Assembly: GCF_047324305.1 (NCBI RefSeq)
Contig: NZ_CP178740.1
Coordinates: forward strand, 1 to 64,000
Direction: 5' to 3'
Origin: Acerihabitans sp047324305
Lineage (GTDB): Bacteria; Pseudomonadota; Gammaproteobacteria; Enterobacterales; Enterobacteriaceae
Length of the DNA: 64,000 bases
Part shown: positions 17,899 through 26,371 of the stretch, piece by piece
Position numbering within the stretch: position 1 is the stretch's first letter
Layout: every line of letters begins with the position of its first letter
Translations under genes and position numbers: made by a program
The notes under the pieces: model-generated
What the model was told of the DNA's origin: nothing
Database searches by the model: none
Seen by the model: the letters and a program-made list of their open reading frames with translations, nothing else

Positions 17899-18540
17899 TT
17901 ATTCAAAAAACTGACTGATTTTTGCCTTCAGGATATCGATGGCAATACGGTTCTTTCCCCCGCGGGGTACAATAATATCGGCGTATTGCTTGGAAGGCTC
18001 GATAAACTGCAGGAACATCGGGCGTACCGTTTTCTGATATTGCTCCATCACCGAATCCATGGCGCGGCCCCGTTCGTTGACGTCGCGCTTCATGCGCCGC
18101 AACAGGCAGATATCCAGCGGGGTATCGACGAAAATCGAAAAATTCATTTCCGTGCGCAGCCGCAGGTCGGTCAGCAGCAGTATGCCTTCCAGGATAATCA
18201 CCTTCTTGGGACGCAGATGGATGGTCTCAGGCCGGCGGGTGTGCTCGACATAGCTGTAGACCGGCATTTCGATGGCCTGGCCCGCCTTGAGCATCTGCAG
18301 ATGCTGGAACAGCAGGCTGTGATCCATGGCGCTGGGATGATCATAATTGGTCTTGACCCGCTCGCTCATGGTCAGGTGGCTTTGATCCTGATAATAGCTG
18401 TCTTCTGGGATAATGCCGATATGTTCGTCGCCGACCTGCTCACAAAGTTCCTGGTACAACGTGCTGGCTATCAGGCTTTTCCCGGAGGCGGAGGCGCCGG
18501 CGATGCCGATAATGACGCACTGGTGAGGCTTGTCAGTCAT
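17899..18540 (-). CDS. udk: uridine kinase
   Basis: It phosphorylates uridine and cytidine to UMP and CMP in pyrimidine salvage. The 213-residue protein has the P-loop GIAGASASGKSLIA (residues 12-25). IIPEDSYYQDQSHL carries the catalytic aspartate, and YDHPSAMDH with the VEHTRRPETI lid complete the site. Length and motifs match the family. It lies 76 bp upstream of dcd in the same direction. Confidence 0.97.
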   Translation of the reverse strand: MTDKPHQCVIIGIAGASASGKSLIASTLYQELCEQVGDEHIGIIPEDSYYQDQSHLTMSERVKTNYDHPSAMDHSLLFQHLQMLKAGQAIEMPVYSYVEHTRRPETIHLRPKKVIILEGILLLTDLRLRTEMNFSIFVDTPLDICLLRRMKRDVNERGRAMDSVMEQYQKTVRPMFLQFIEPSKQYADIIVPRGGKNRIAIDILKAKISQFFE

Positions 18541-18785
18541 ACAATAAATGGCCTGGTGTTATAAAGATGAAGGGCTGCGCCGGGGCGCATTTGACGCGGC
18601 AATTATAGAGTGCGGGAGAAACGGATGCCAGCAATAGCGTTTATCTGACGTGGCTTTACGCGGTTTAGACCGATGATTACCGCGATTTATGTCACACTTT
18701 TAAGATAATTCATGCTGGAGAGGGGCCGGAAGTTTGCGTAAGGTATATACAGCGGCATTTTTAATCTACTTTCGAGCGGTATTGG

Positions 18786-19448
18786 ATGAATTGGCATTGG
18801 TTGACGTTTTTTGGCGATAGCATGCTGTTGCTGCCCTGCGCGGTTATTATCGTTATGTTGCTGCTGTGGAAAGCCGATACCCGGCGCACCAGCCTGCAGT
18901 GGCTGCTGCTGTTCGCTACCGCGGGCGCCGTGGTCGTGATATCGAAACTGGCTTTTATGGGCTGGGGCGTCGGCAGCAGAATGTATGATTTTACCGGTTT
19001 CAGCGGCCATTCGGCGCTCTCCGCCAGTATCTGGCCGGTGATGATCTGGATTTTGACCAGCCGCGCCTCCCGCGGCTGGCGGCTGGCGGCGGTGTGTTTC
19101 GGTTATCTGCTGGCGCTGGCCGTGGGATTTTCCCGCGTGATTATTCATGCCCATTCGGTTTCCGAGGTGATCGCCGGGCTGGCGCTGGGTTTTACCATCA
19201 GTACCTCGTTCCTGCTGATGCAGTATTCCCGCCGGACCGCTATCCGCCCCCTCTCCTACGGGCAACTGAGCGCGGTGCTGCTGCTGCCGCTGCTGCTGGT
19301 CGTCCAGGGGAAAAAAGCGCCGACCCAGGGATTGCTGGAGCAGATAGCCTTGACGGTGGCGCCCATCGAGCGGGTGTATACGCGCGCGGATTTGCACGGC
19401 AAGGGGCGGCTGGCGTTGCCGGATACCGTGCAGATCACCCCGCAGTAA
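18786..19448 (+). CDS. PAP2-family membrane phosphatase
   Basis: The 220-residue protein has five or six membrane segments. The three phosphatase motifs of the PAP2 superfamily are visible: K-F-M-G-W-G (residues 56-62), FSGHSALS (76-83) and FSRVIIHAHSVSEVIAG (S-R-x5-H-x3-E, near 118-133). The last motif has glutamate where aspartate is more common. Members remove phosphate from isoprenoid or lipid phosphates or transfer it to lipid A. Substrate cannot be told from sequence. Divergent from udk, with a 245-bp gap. Confidence 0.85.
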   Translation: MNWHWLTFFGDSMLLLPCAVIIVMLLLWKADTRRTSLQWLLLFATAGAVVVISKLAFMGWGVGSRMYDFTGFSGHSALSASIWPVMIWILTSRASRGWRLAAVCFGYLLALAVGFSRVIIHAHSVSEVIAGLALGFTISTSFLLMQYSRRTAIRPLSYGQLSAVLLLPLLLVVQGKKAPTQGLLEQIALTVAPIERVYTRADLHGKGRLALPDTVQITPQ

Positions 19449-19837
19449 GCCCTTTATCCGCTATGAAGCCCATGGCCGCATCGCCCTGGGCGGCCTGTTG
19501 CAATGCCGTTTATTCCACGTGTTCTCAGCATGAAATGCGGCTTTCATGCCACCTCGCCCGCCGACGCTGCAGCGGCGGCAGGGTATTTCACGTTCCCTTC
19601 TGGGATATCGGCGCGCCGTTTCATTCTTCTTCCCTGTTTATGCCTGTTCGCATCCCAGGAATTCCCCGCTGGTAATTAAATCGTGATCCGCTTCAAATTT
19701 TTATCATGAGGTGATAGATCGTCGATGGAACCGGTTCCATACTCTTCTCAGCGTATTTGCCGCGCCGGCTGCCAGGTTAGCCCTGTCCGCGCCCGCCCGG
19801 ATGCCACCCTGTATTGATGTCTTGAGGAGTATCTTTT
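19449..19837. other. 389-bp gap with one clear operator
   Basis: Between the PAP2 gene and the sugar kinase. The first 220 bp show no gene with a start site or recognisable motif. The second half contains the 16-bp palindrome at 19725-19740 and a moderately AT-rich stretch (19680-19720) that could hold the kinase promoter. Confidence 0.6.
19725..19740. promoter_or_regulatory. perfect 16-bp palindrome, likely LacI-family operator
   Basis: ATGGAACCGGTTCCAT is a perfect inverted repeat with the central CG typical of LacI/GalR-type operators. Its core resembles the PtxS operator TGAAACCGGTTTCA, which I recall for 2-ketogluconate genes in Pseudomonas. It lies 98 bp before the kinase start. No LacI-family regulator other than GalS is in the window, so its repressor must be elsewhere. 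Confidence 0.7.
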
Positions 19838-20839
19838 ATGTCCAGCAACCCTATTCCTACTGACTACGACCAGACCCTGGACGTGGTGACCTTCGGCGAA
19901 GCGATGGCCATGTTTGTCGCCACCGCCGGCGGCGAATTGCACACGGTGAGCCAATATGTCCGCCGCGCGGCCGGCGCCGAACTGAATGTCGCTATCGGCC
20001 TGGCGCGCCTGGGGCTGAAATCCGGCTGGGTGAGCCGTCTGGGCAACGATTCTTTCGGACGTTTTATTCTGGATACCCTTGATGCGGAGCAGGTGGACCG
20101 CCGTGCGGTCACCCTGGATGCGGCCTACCCTACCGGCTTTCAGCTGAAATCCAAAGCGGAGGATGGAACCGATCCCACCGTTGAGTACTTCCGTAAGGGC
20201 TCGGCCGCCAGCCGGCTCTCCACGGCGGATTTTGATGAGCAATACTTCGGCGGCGCCCGGCATCTGCATCTCAGCGGCGTGGCGGCGGCGCTGTCGCCGG
20301 AATCTTATCAGCTGGCCGCCCATGCGGCGCAGTGGATGAGGCAGCGCGGCAAGACTATCTCCTTTGACCCTAACCTGCGCCCGGTGTTATGGCGCTCGCG
20401 GGAAGAGATGGTATCCCGCCTGAATGCGCTGGCGTTCAGCGCGGATTATGTGCTGCCGGGAATTAAGGAAGGCCTGATCCTGACCGGCCACGAAAGTCCT
20501 GAGGCGATTGCGGATTTTTACCTGGCGCACGGTGTGCGGGCGGTGGTGATCAAGACCGGCGCGGACGGCGCGTATTATAAAACCGACGCCGGTGCTGAGG
20601 GCGTGGTGCCAGCGGTGCGGGTGGTTAACGTGGTGGATACCGTGGGTGCCGGCGACGGTTTTGCGGTGGGCGTGGTTAGCGCCCTGCTGGAGGGGCTGAC
20701 GCTTGATAAGGCGATTGTGCGCGGCAACCATATCGGCGCGCTGGCCATCCAGGTTATCGGCGACAGCGAAGGATTGCCGGATCGCCGGCAGCTGGCGCGG
20801 GCCATGGCGGATAGTACCGCCGGCGCACTGACGGCGTAA
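19838..20839 (+). CDS. PfkB-family sugar-acid kinase, probably 2-ketogluconate kinase (KguK-like)
   Basis: The 333-residue cytoplasmic ribokinase-fold enzyme has the N-terminal VVTFGEAMAMFVA and RRAAGAELNVAIGLARLG, the substrate-proximal glycine motif. VEYFRKGSAASRLS is a segment shared by KdgK/KguK enzymes. DTVGAGDGFAVG (residues 266-277) holds the anion hole and catalytic aspartate D273. From memory the closest match is KguK, which phosphorylates 2-keto-D-gluconate; 2-keto-3-deoxygluconate kinase (KdgK) is the main alternative. A D-2-hydroxyacid dehydrogenase follows in the same direction, matching the kinase/reductase pair that makes 6-phosphogluconate. AGGAG ribosome site at 19822-19826. 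Confidence 0.85.
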   Translation: MSSNPIPTDYDQTLDVVTFGEAMAMFVATAGGELHTVSQYVRRAAGAELNVAIGLARLGLKSGWVSRLGNDSFGRFILDTLDAEQVDRRAVTLDAAYPTGFQLKSKAEDGTDPTVEYFRKGSAASRLSTADFDEQYFGGARHLHLSGVAAALSPESYQLAAHAAQWMRQRGKTISFDPNLRPVLWRSREEMVSRLNALAFSADYVLPGIKEGLILTGHESPEAIADFYLAHGVRAVVIKTGADGAYYKTDAGAEGVVPAVRVVNVVDTVGAGDGFAVGVVSALLEGLTLDKAIVRGNHIGALAIQVIGDSEGLPDRRQLARAMADSTAGALTA

Positions 20840-20943
20840 AGGACGTCACCAGACCGCGCGACACGCCGTGCGGCTGCCGGAGGTAATGCACCTGCGGGTC
20901 AAACCGGCCCCACCGTCGCGCCCCTGCCGCCGGGCAGGCGCCG

Positions 20944-20972
20944 CTGTGCCCCGGGAGCTGCCCGGGGCACAG
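20944..20972 (+). terminator. strong GC-rich hairpin between kinase and reductase genes
   Basis: A perfect 12-bp stem (CTGTGCCCCGGG / CCCGGGGCACAG) with a 5-nt loop lies between two co-oriented genes. It is not followed by a T-run, so it is more likely an mRNA-processing or stability element, or a leaky terminator, than a full intrinsic terminator. Confidence 0.6.
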
Positions 20973-21032
20973 ACATACGGCTCCGTCCGGCAATCCGGGC
21001 GCGGCTGATAACCAATTGCAAAAGGAATCGTT

Positions 21033-22037
21033 ATGAAACCCAACGTCGTCCTGTATAAAACCATTCCCGCCGATCAACTGGCGCGGCTGCAGGCTGCTTT
21101 TAACCTGACCCGATTCGACAGCATCACCGACGCCAACCGGCAAGAGGTCATAGCCGCCCTGCGCAACGCACAGGGCCTGATCGGCGCCAGTCATCCCATC
21201 GGCAACGAATTGCTTGATGCCGCGCCCGGATTGCGCGCCATTTCCACCATTTCGGTGGGCTATGATCAGTTCAGCGTGCCGGAACTGACGCGCCGGGGCA
21301 TTACCCTGATGCATACCCCGGGGGTATTGACCGAAACCACCGCCGACACCATTTTCACCCTGATCCTGACCAGCGCCCGGCGCGCCGTGGAGCTGGCGGA
21401 GCTGGTGAAGCGCGGGGAATGGCGGCGCAGCATCGGCGAGGAATATTACGGCACCGACGTCAACGGCAAGACCATCGGCATCCTCGGCATGGGCCGTATC
21501 GGGTATGCGGTGGCCAAACGCGCGCATCTGGGATTCGGCATGCCGGTGATGTATTACAATGATAAGGTGAACGAACAGGCGGAGAGCTTGCTCCATGCCC
21601 GCCGCGCTACCCTGGATCAGGTGCTGGCCGAGGCGGATTTTGTCTGCGTGGTGCTGCCGCTATTGCCGGAAACCGAGAAATTGATCGGTTACGCCGAAAT
21701 CAGCAAGATGAAGCCGGGCGCCATCCTGATTAACGGTTCGCGCGGTAAAATCATCAATGAGCCGGAGCTGATACGCGCCCTGCAAGACGGCGTGATACGC
21801 GGCGCCGGGCTGGATGTGTTCGAGCAGGAGCCGCTGCCGGCCACCTCGCCGCTCCTGGCGCTGCCCAACGTGGTGTCGCTGCCGCATATCGGTTCGGCAA
21901 CGCATGAAACACGCCACGCCATGGTGGCCTGCGCGGTGGACAACCTGATTGCCGCGCTGGCGGGCGATGTGACTCAAAACTGCGTTAATCCTGGGGCGTT
22001 GCGCAACGTGGCAGCTACTGGCAATGAATTTCAGTGA
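21033..22037 (+). CDS. D-isomer 2-hydroxyacid dehydrogenase (GhrB/2-ketogluconate reductase type)
   Basis: The 334-residue protein reads like E. coli GhrB: it begins NVVLYKTIPADQLARLQ and has STISVGYDQFSVPELTRRG, then a Rossmann dinucleotide site GILGMGRIGYAVAKRA (about 149-164). INGSRGKIINEPELI contains the catalytic arginine. GLDVFEQEPLP and LPHIGSATHETRHAM contain the catalytic glutamate region and histidine. GhrB reduces glyoxylate, hydroxypyruvate and 2-keto-D-gluconate with NADPH; Pseudomonas KguD reduces 2-keto-6-phosphogluconate. The neighbouring KguK-like kinase favours the KguD role, but specificity is unproven. It is separated from the kinase by 193 bp with a strong hairpin. Confidence 0.88.
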   Translation: MKPNVVLYKTIPADQLARLQAAFNLTRFDSITDANRQEVIAALRNAQGLIGASHPIGNELLDAAPGLRAISTISVGYDQFSVPELTRRGITLMHTPGVLTETTADTIFTLILTSARRAVELAELVKRGEWRRSIGEEYYGTDVNGKTIGILGMGRIGYAVAKRAHLGFGMPVMYYNDKVNEQAESLLHARRATLDQVLAEADFVCVVLPLLPETEKLIGYAEISKMKPGAILINGSRGKIINEPELIRALQDGVIRGAGLDVFEQEPLPATSPLLALPNVVSLPHIGSATHETRHAMVACAVDNLIAALAGDVTQNCVNPGALRNVAATGNEFQ

Positions 22038-22060
22038 ATGTAACGGCAATCCCGATCAAT

Positions 22061-22080
22061 CCCCGCCCCTGGCGGCGGGG
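22061..22080 (+). terminator. weak hairpin between convergent genes
   Basis: CCCCGCC / GGCGGGG with a 6-nt loop, 24 bp after the reductase stop. There is no T-run. It could end transcription from either the reductase or the PIN toxin gene. Confidence 0.35.
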
Positions 22081-22090
22081 CAACTGGCCG

Positions 22091-22501
22091 TCACAGCCAG
22101 GGATTTAATAACGTTACGCCGGTTAATCCGAAATCTTTCGTGTTGCGGGTAACAAGCGTAAGACGGTTCGTTATGGCGGTTGCCGCGATTAATGAGTCCG
22201 TCATACATTTAGGGTCAGGGACAGGCATTTTGGCACAGCATAGCGCTACAGCGGCATCAACTGCCAGGATCCTGTCATGAAAACCTTTTATTACTGTATG
22301 CTCAAACCAAGACCGCAATTTGACCGCTTGCGTTAAATCTTTCCTTTCTTTTAGTAAGATACCTTTTTCAATTTCCATAATAACTAATGCGGAAGTATAC
22401 ATTTCATAGTGTTCGTTACTTGCCGCCCATTCCCTGACGTTGGAATCAGCTTTATCCCCCTTAAAAAGCTCGGATATCACATTGGTATCTAACAGAAACA
22501 T
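22091..22501 (-). CDS. PIN-domain toxin ribonuclease (VapC/FitB type)
   Basis: The 136-residue protein begins MFLLDTNVISELF. The four acidic PIN residues are visible: D5, E43 (MEIEKG), D102 (MTDSLIAATA) and D123 (RNTKDFG), which bind Mg/Mn and cleave RNA. The ATG at 22501 is chosen because it lies 1 nt after the antitoxin stop and starts at the usual first strand; the same frame is open further upstream inside the antitoxin gene. The partner is the Phd-like antitoxin next to it. It probably inhibits translation when free of its antitoxin. The target RNA is unknown. Confidence 0.88.
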   Translation of the reverse strand: MFLLDTNVISELFKGDKADSNVREWAASNEHYEMYTSALVIMEIEKGILLKERKDLTQAVKLRSWFEHTVIKGFHDRILAVDAAVALCCAKMPVPDPKCMTDSLIAATAITNRLTLVTRNTKDFGLTGVTLLNPWL

Positions 22502-22502
22502 A

Positions 22503-22754
22503 TTAAAACTCAACAGGCCTTGCTTGAATGTGTGCGCGTTCCGTTTCCAGATCGAACGATTCACCATCGGGGGGAGACAGCGCGTCAAGAATACTTTTAC
22601 GCCCCCCCGTGATACTGCGGTAGGCTTCTTCGCTCAGCAGAACATGGGTTATTTTGTTGCGGGATTTTATAAACACCGGACCTTTGACAGCATCCCGTTT
22701 TGCTTTGGTAATGTTTTGATTGAGTTCCCGACTTGATATGTAGGTTACGCTCAT
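22503..22754 (-). CDS. Phd/YefM-family antitoxin
   Basis: The 83-residue protein begins MSVTYISSRELNQNITKAK and continues GPVFIKSRNKITHVLLSEEAYRS. This is the usual Phd/YefM order: an N-terminal DNA-binding part with SSREFN-like motif, then the THVL-S-EEY segment. The C-terminal acidic tail (DGESFDLETERAHIQ) should wrap around the PIN toxin. Translation is coupled to the toxin gene, 1 nt away. Such antitoxins repress their own operon. A run of seven C (22602-22608) encodes GGR. No operator was identified with confidence. Confidence 0.87.
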   Translation of the reverse strand: MSVTYISSRELNQNITKAKRDAVKGPVFIKSRNKITHVLLSEEAYRSITGGRKSILDALSPPDGESFDLETERAHIQARPVEF

Positions 22755-22930
22755 CTTATCACCCCCTCATAACACAGCGTATGTAGTAACATTACTACAT
22801 TACCGTTACCCGGGCAAGTAAGGAAGATAGCCTCACCGGCGACGTCAAGGGCAGGAACCGTTGGTCCGGCACGTCATCCATTTTTATCACCCCGTGCCGG
22901 CCATAACACATAAGCAGGATTATTCTGCCC

Positions 22931-24046
22931 TTATAATGCCTTAAACGCGATCTCGGTGGGGATAACCTCGCCCTGCCAGTACAGCTGCGCCGCCACCTGT
23001 CCCGCCAGTTGGCGGTAGAGCTCGGTGAACTCGCTGTCCGGCCGGCTGACCACCGTCGGCTGGCCACGGTCCAGATCTTCGCGCAGGCTGATATGCAGCG
23101 GCAGTTGCCCCAGCAGCGCGCAGTGGTACTGCTCGGCGAGTTTTTCGGCGCCGCCGGTGCCGAAGATGGCCTCCAGGTGACCGCAGTGGCTGCAGATATG
23201 CACGCTCATGTTTTCCACGATACCGAGCACCGGCACGCCGACCTTTTCAAACATCACGATACCTTTGCGCGCGTCGGCCAGCGCGATATCCTGCGGCGTG
23301 GTCACCACCAGCGCGCCGGTGACCGGGATATTCTGCGCCAGCGTCAGCTGGATATCGCCGGTGCCCGGAGGCATATCCAGCACCAGGTAATCCAGCTCCG
23401 GCCACAGGGTGTCGTTAAGCAGTTGCAGCAGCGCCTTGCTGGCCATCGGCCCGCGCCAGACCATGGCGTTATCTTCCGTTACCATATACCCGATGGAGTT
23501 GGTAGCCAGGCCGTGCGCCATGATGGGGGCCATATGCTGGCCGTCCGGCGACGTGGGGCGTTCCTCGGTGGTGCCGAGCATGGCGGGAATCGACGGGCCG
23601 TAGATATCCGCGTCCAGCAGGCCGACGCGGGCGCCCTCGGCGGCCAGCGCCAGCGCCAGGTTAACCGCGGTGCTGGATTTGCCGACGCCGCCCTTGCCGG
23701 AGCTGACGGCAATCAGGTTGCGCACGTTTTTTACCCCGGGTTGATCCTTAACCCGCTTGAGCGTGGCGATATTGTGGGCCAGCGTCCAGTCGATGGCCCG
23801 CGCCCCGGTGACGCGCAGCAGGTCCGCGCTGGCGGATTCCTTCAGCTCCTCAAAGGCGCTGTGCCAGGCGAAGGGCATGATAAGTTCGATATGCAGCGTG
23901 CCGTCCAGCAGCGCGCAGTGGTTCAGCGCCTTGAGTTCGGCCAGGCCGCGTTTGAGCGTGGGGTGCTTGAAGCGGGCGAGCACCTTGGCGACCTGGGCGC
24001 GCAGCACCTCGGGAGTAGACTGTTCGGGTGATGGAGGATTCATCAC
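22931..24046 (-). CDS. mrp: Mrp/ApbC iron-sulfur cluster carrier ATPase
   Basis: The 371-residue cytoplasmic P-loop NTPase is close in length to E. coli Mrp (369). An N-terminal DUF59/MIP18-like domain (about 1-95) precedes the deviant Walker A SGKGGVGKSSTAVNLALALA (about 113-132). LLDADIYGPSIPAML and LDYLVLDMPPGTGDIQLTL follow. ENMSVHICSHCGH has the CxxC pair that holds a bridging [4Fe-4S] cluster in the dimer. It delivers Fe-S clusters to apoproteins. It is divergent from metG, as in E. coli. Confidence 0.96.
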   Translation of the reverse strand: MMNPPSPEQSTPEVLRAQVAKVLARFKHPTLKRGLAELKALNHCALLDGTLHIELIMPFAWHSAFEELKESASADLLRVTGARAIDWTLAHNIATLKRVKDQPGVKNVRNLIAVSSGKGGVGKSSTAVNLALALAAEGARVGLLDADIYGPSIPAMLGTTEERPTSPDGQHMAPIMAHGLATNSIGYMVTEDNAMVWRGPMASKALLQLLNDTLWPELDYLVLDMPPGTGDIQLTLAQNIPVTGALVVTTPQDIALADARKGIVMFEKVGVPVLGIVENMSVHICSHCGHLEAIFGTGGAEKLAEQYHCALLGQLPLHISLREDLDRGQPTVVSRPDSEFTELYRQLAGQVAAQLYWQGEVIPTEIAFKAL

Positions 24047-24184
24047 GGCTCCTTAATTTCTCATTCTGGGGGTGGTAACCGATGCCCATAGCATAACAGA
24101 ACTGGCGGCGCTTGTTTACGTGAGGTGTCGCTATCGGTTACCATCGAAACTCTTTATTTCATCTGATAAAAGCACATTCCCAAC

Positions 24185-26221
24185 ATGACTCAAGTCGCGA
24201 AAAAAATATTGGTAACCTGTGCGTTACCATACGCTAACGGTTCAATTCATCTCGGCCATATGCTGGAGCATATCCAGGCAGATATTTGGGTCCGTTTTCA
24301 GCGAATGCGCGGCAATCAGGTTTATTTCATCTGCGCCGATGACGCGCACGGCACGCCGATCATGCTTAAGGCCCAGCAGCTCGGCATCGCGCCGGAAAAA
24401 ATGATCGATGAAGTGAACCAGGAGCATCAGAAGGATTTTGCCGGTTTCGGCGTCAGCTATGATAACTACCACTCGACGCACAGTGATGAAAACCGCGAGC
24501 TGTCGACGCTGATTTACCATCGGCTGAAAGATAACGGCTATATCAAGACCCGCACCATTTCCCAGCTGTTCGACCCGGAAAAAGAAATGTTCCTGCCGGA
24601 CCGGTTTGTCAAGGGCACCTGCCCGAAGTGCAAATCCCCCGATCAGTACGGCGACAACTGCGAAGTGTGCGGCGCCACCTACAGCCCGACCGATTTGATC
24701 GATCCTAAATCGGCGGTGTCCGGCGCCACGCCGGTGATGAAGGAGTCGGAACACTTCTTCTTCGACCTGCCGGCCTTCAGCGATATGCTGAAAGCCTGGA
24801 CCCGCTCCGGCGCGCTGCAGGAGCAGGTGGCCAACAAAATGCAGGAATGGTTTGAATCCGGCCTGCAGCAGTGGGATATTTCCCGTGACGCCCCCTACTT
24901 CGGCTTTGAAGTGCCTGATGCGCCGGGCAAGTATTTCTACGTCTGGCTGGACGCGCCCATCGGTTATATGGGGTCGTTCAAGAACCTGTGCGACAAACGC
25001 GGCGACATTGATTTCAACGAATACTGGCGCGTGGGTTCCGATGCCGAGCTGTATCATTTTATCGGCAAGGATATCGTCTATTTCCATAGCCTGTTCTGGC
25101 CGGCGATGCTTGAAGGCAGCGATTTCCGCAAGCCGACCAATTTGTTTGTCCACGGCTATGTGACGGTGAACGGCGCCAAGATGTCGAAATCGCGCGGTAC
25201 CTTTATTAAGGCCAGCACCTATCTTAAGCATCTTGACGCGGATTGCCTGCGTTATTATTACGCCGCCAAGCTGTCGTCGCATATCGACGACATCGACCTG
25301 AACCTGGAAGACTTCGTCCAGCGGGTTAACGCCGATATCGTCAATAAGGTGGTTAACCTGGCCTCGCGCAACGCCGGTTTTATCGCCAAGCGCTTTGACG
25401 GCCGTCTGGCCGATACCCTGGCCGACCCGGCGCTGTACCAGACCTTTACCGATGCCGCCGTCGGCATCGCCGAAGCGTTCAACGCCCGTGAATCCTCGCG
25501 CGCCATCCGCGAAATCATGGCGCTGGCCGACCTGGCCAACCGCTATGTGGACGAGCAGGCGCCCTGGGTGGTGGCGAAAGCGGAGGGACGCGAGGGGGAT
25601 CTGCAGGACATCTGCTCAATGGGCATTAACCTGTTCCGCGTGCTGATGACCTATCTCAAGCCGGTGCTGCCGTCGCTGGCGGAACGCGCCGAGGCGTTCC
25701 TGAACGTGCGGCTTGACTGGGACGGCATCCACACGCCGCTCACGGGCCATAGGGTTACGACCTTCAAGGCGCTGTTCAGCCGTATCGATCCCGCGCACGT
25801 GGCGAATATGGTTAACGAATCCAGGGAAGAAGCGGATGCCGCCGGCGCCAAGACCGCCGTCGCCGGTCCGCTGGCGGATGAGCCGCTGCTTGAGACCATC
25901 GCCTTTGACGATTTCGCCAAGGTGGATATGCGCATTGCGCTTATCAAGCGCGCCGAGCTGGTGGATGGATCGGATAAGCTGCTGAAGCTGACGTTGGATA
26001 TCGGCGGCGAAACCCGCCAGGTGTTTTCCGGCATCCGCGCGGCCTATCCCGATCCGCAGGCGCTGGAGGGCCGCCTGACGGTGATGGTGGCCAACCTGGC
26101 GCCGCGCAAGATGCGTTTTGGCGTTTCCCAGGGCATGGTGATGGCGGCGGGACCGGGCGGCAGCGACATATTCCTGCTTAGCCCCGACGCCGGCGCCCTG
26201 CCGGGCATGGCGGTTAAATAA
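24185..26221 (+). CDS. metG: methionyl-tRNA synthetase
   Basis: The 678-residue class Ia synthetase charges tRNA-Met and initiator tRNA. The HIGH-type motif is in YANGSIHLGHMLEH (residues 17-30). The zinc knuckle has cysteines in CPKCKSPDQYGDNCEVCGA (about 146-164). The KMSKS loop is in AKMSKSRGTFIK (near 333). The C-terminal EMAP-II/Trbp111-like tRNA-binding domain (from about 578, DFAKVDMRIALIKRAE) also dimerises the enzyme. Length and motif order match E. coli MetG (677). A hairpin terminator follows at 26243. Confidence 0.98.
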   Translation: MTQVAKKILVTCALPYANGSIHLGHMLEHIQADIWVRFQRMRGNQVYFICADDAHGTPIMLKAQQLGIAPEKMIDEVNQEHQKDFAGFGVSYDNYHSTHSDENRELSTLIYHRLKDNGYIKTRTISQLFDPEKEMFLPDRFVKGTCPKCKSPDQYGDNCEVCGATYSPTDLIDPKSAVSGATPVMKESEHFFFDLPAFSDMLKAWTRSGALQEQVANKMQEWFESGLQQWDISRDAPYFGFEVPDAPGKYFYVWLDAPIGYMGSFKNLCDKRGDIDFNEYWRVGSDAELYHFIGKDIVYFHSLFWPAMLEGSDFRKPTNLFVHGYVTVNGAKMSKSRGTFIKASTYLKHLDADCLRYYYAAKLSSHIDDIDLNLEDFVQRVNADIVNKVVNLASRNAGFIAKRFDGRLADTLADPALYQTFTDAAVGIAEAFNARESSRAIREIMALADLANRYVDEQAPWVVAKAEGREGDLQDICSMGINLFRVLMTYLKPVLPSLAERAEAFLNVRLDWDGIHTPLTGHRVTTFKALFSRIDPAHVANMVNESREEADAAGAKTAVAGPLADEPLLETIAFDDFAKVDMRIALIKRAELVDGSDKLLKLTLDIGGETRQVFSGIRAAYPDPQALEGRLTVMVANLAPRKMRFGVSQGMVMAAGPGGSDIFLLSPDAGALPGMAVK

Positions 26222-26242
26222 TTCCTTAAGGCAAGGCATATA

Positions 26243-26281
26243 ACCGGGCCGCCAGAGTTTGCGGCGGCCCGGTAGGTTTTC
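26243..26281 (+). terminator. metG terminator hairpin
   Basis: Perfect 11-bp stem (ACCGGGCCGCC / GGCGGCCCGGT) with a 9-nt loop, 21 bp after the metG stop, followed by a short TTTT at 26277-26280. The T-tract is short, but stem strength and position support termination. Confidence 0.7.
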
Positions 26282-26371
26282 CGTGTAAAAAACCCCGCTT
26301 GGCAGCAGCCTAATACCTTCATTTCGTTATCAATTTAACTCCACATGGTGAGCAATTTAGATTAAGGTTGG

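Noticed and set aside
19094..19675. 193-codon plus-strand frame overlapping the PAP2 gene end
   Set aside because: Out-of-frame reading of the PAP2 gene followed by intergenic DNA; no ribosome site.
22795..23067. 90-codon minus-strand frame overlapping the mrp 3' end
   Set aside because: Mostly out-of-frame mrp sequence; its tail is an intergenic stretch with no motif.
24242..25282. 346-codon minus-strand frame opposite metG
   Set aside because: Shadow frame; metG has all catalytic motifs.
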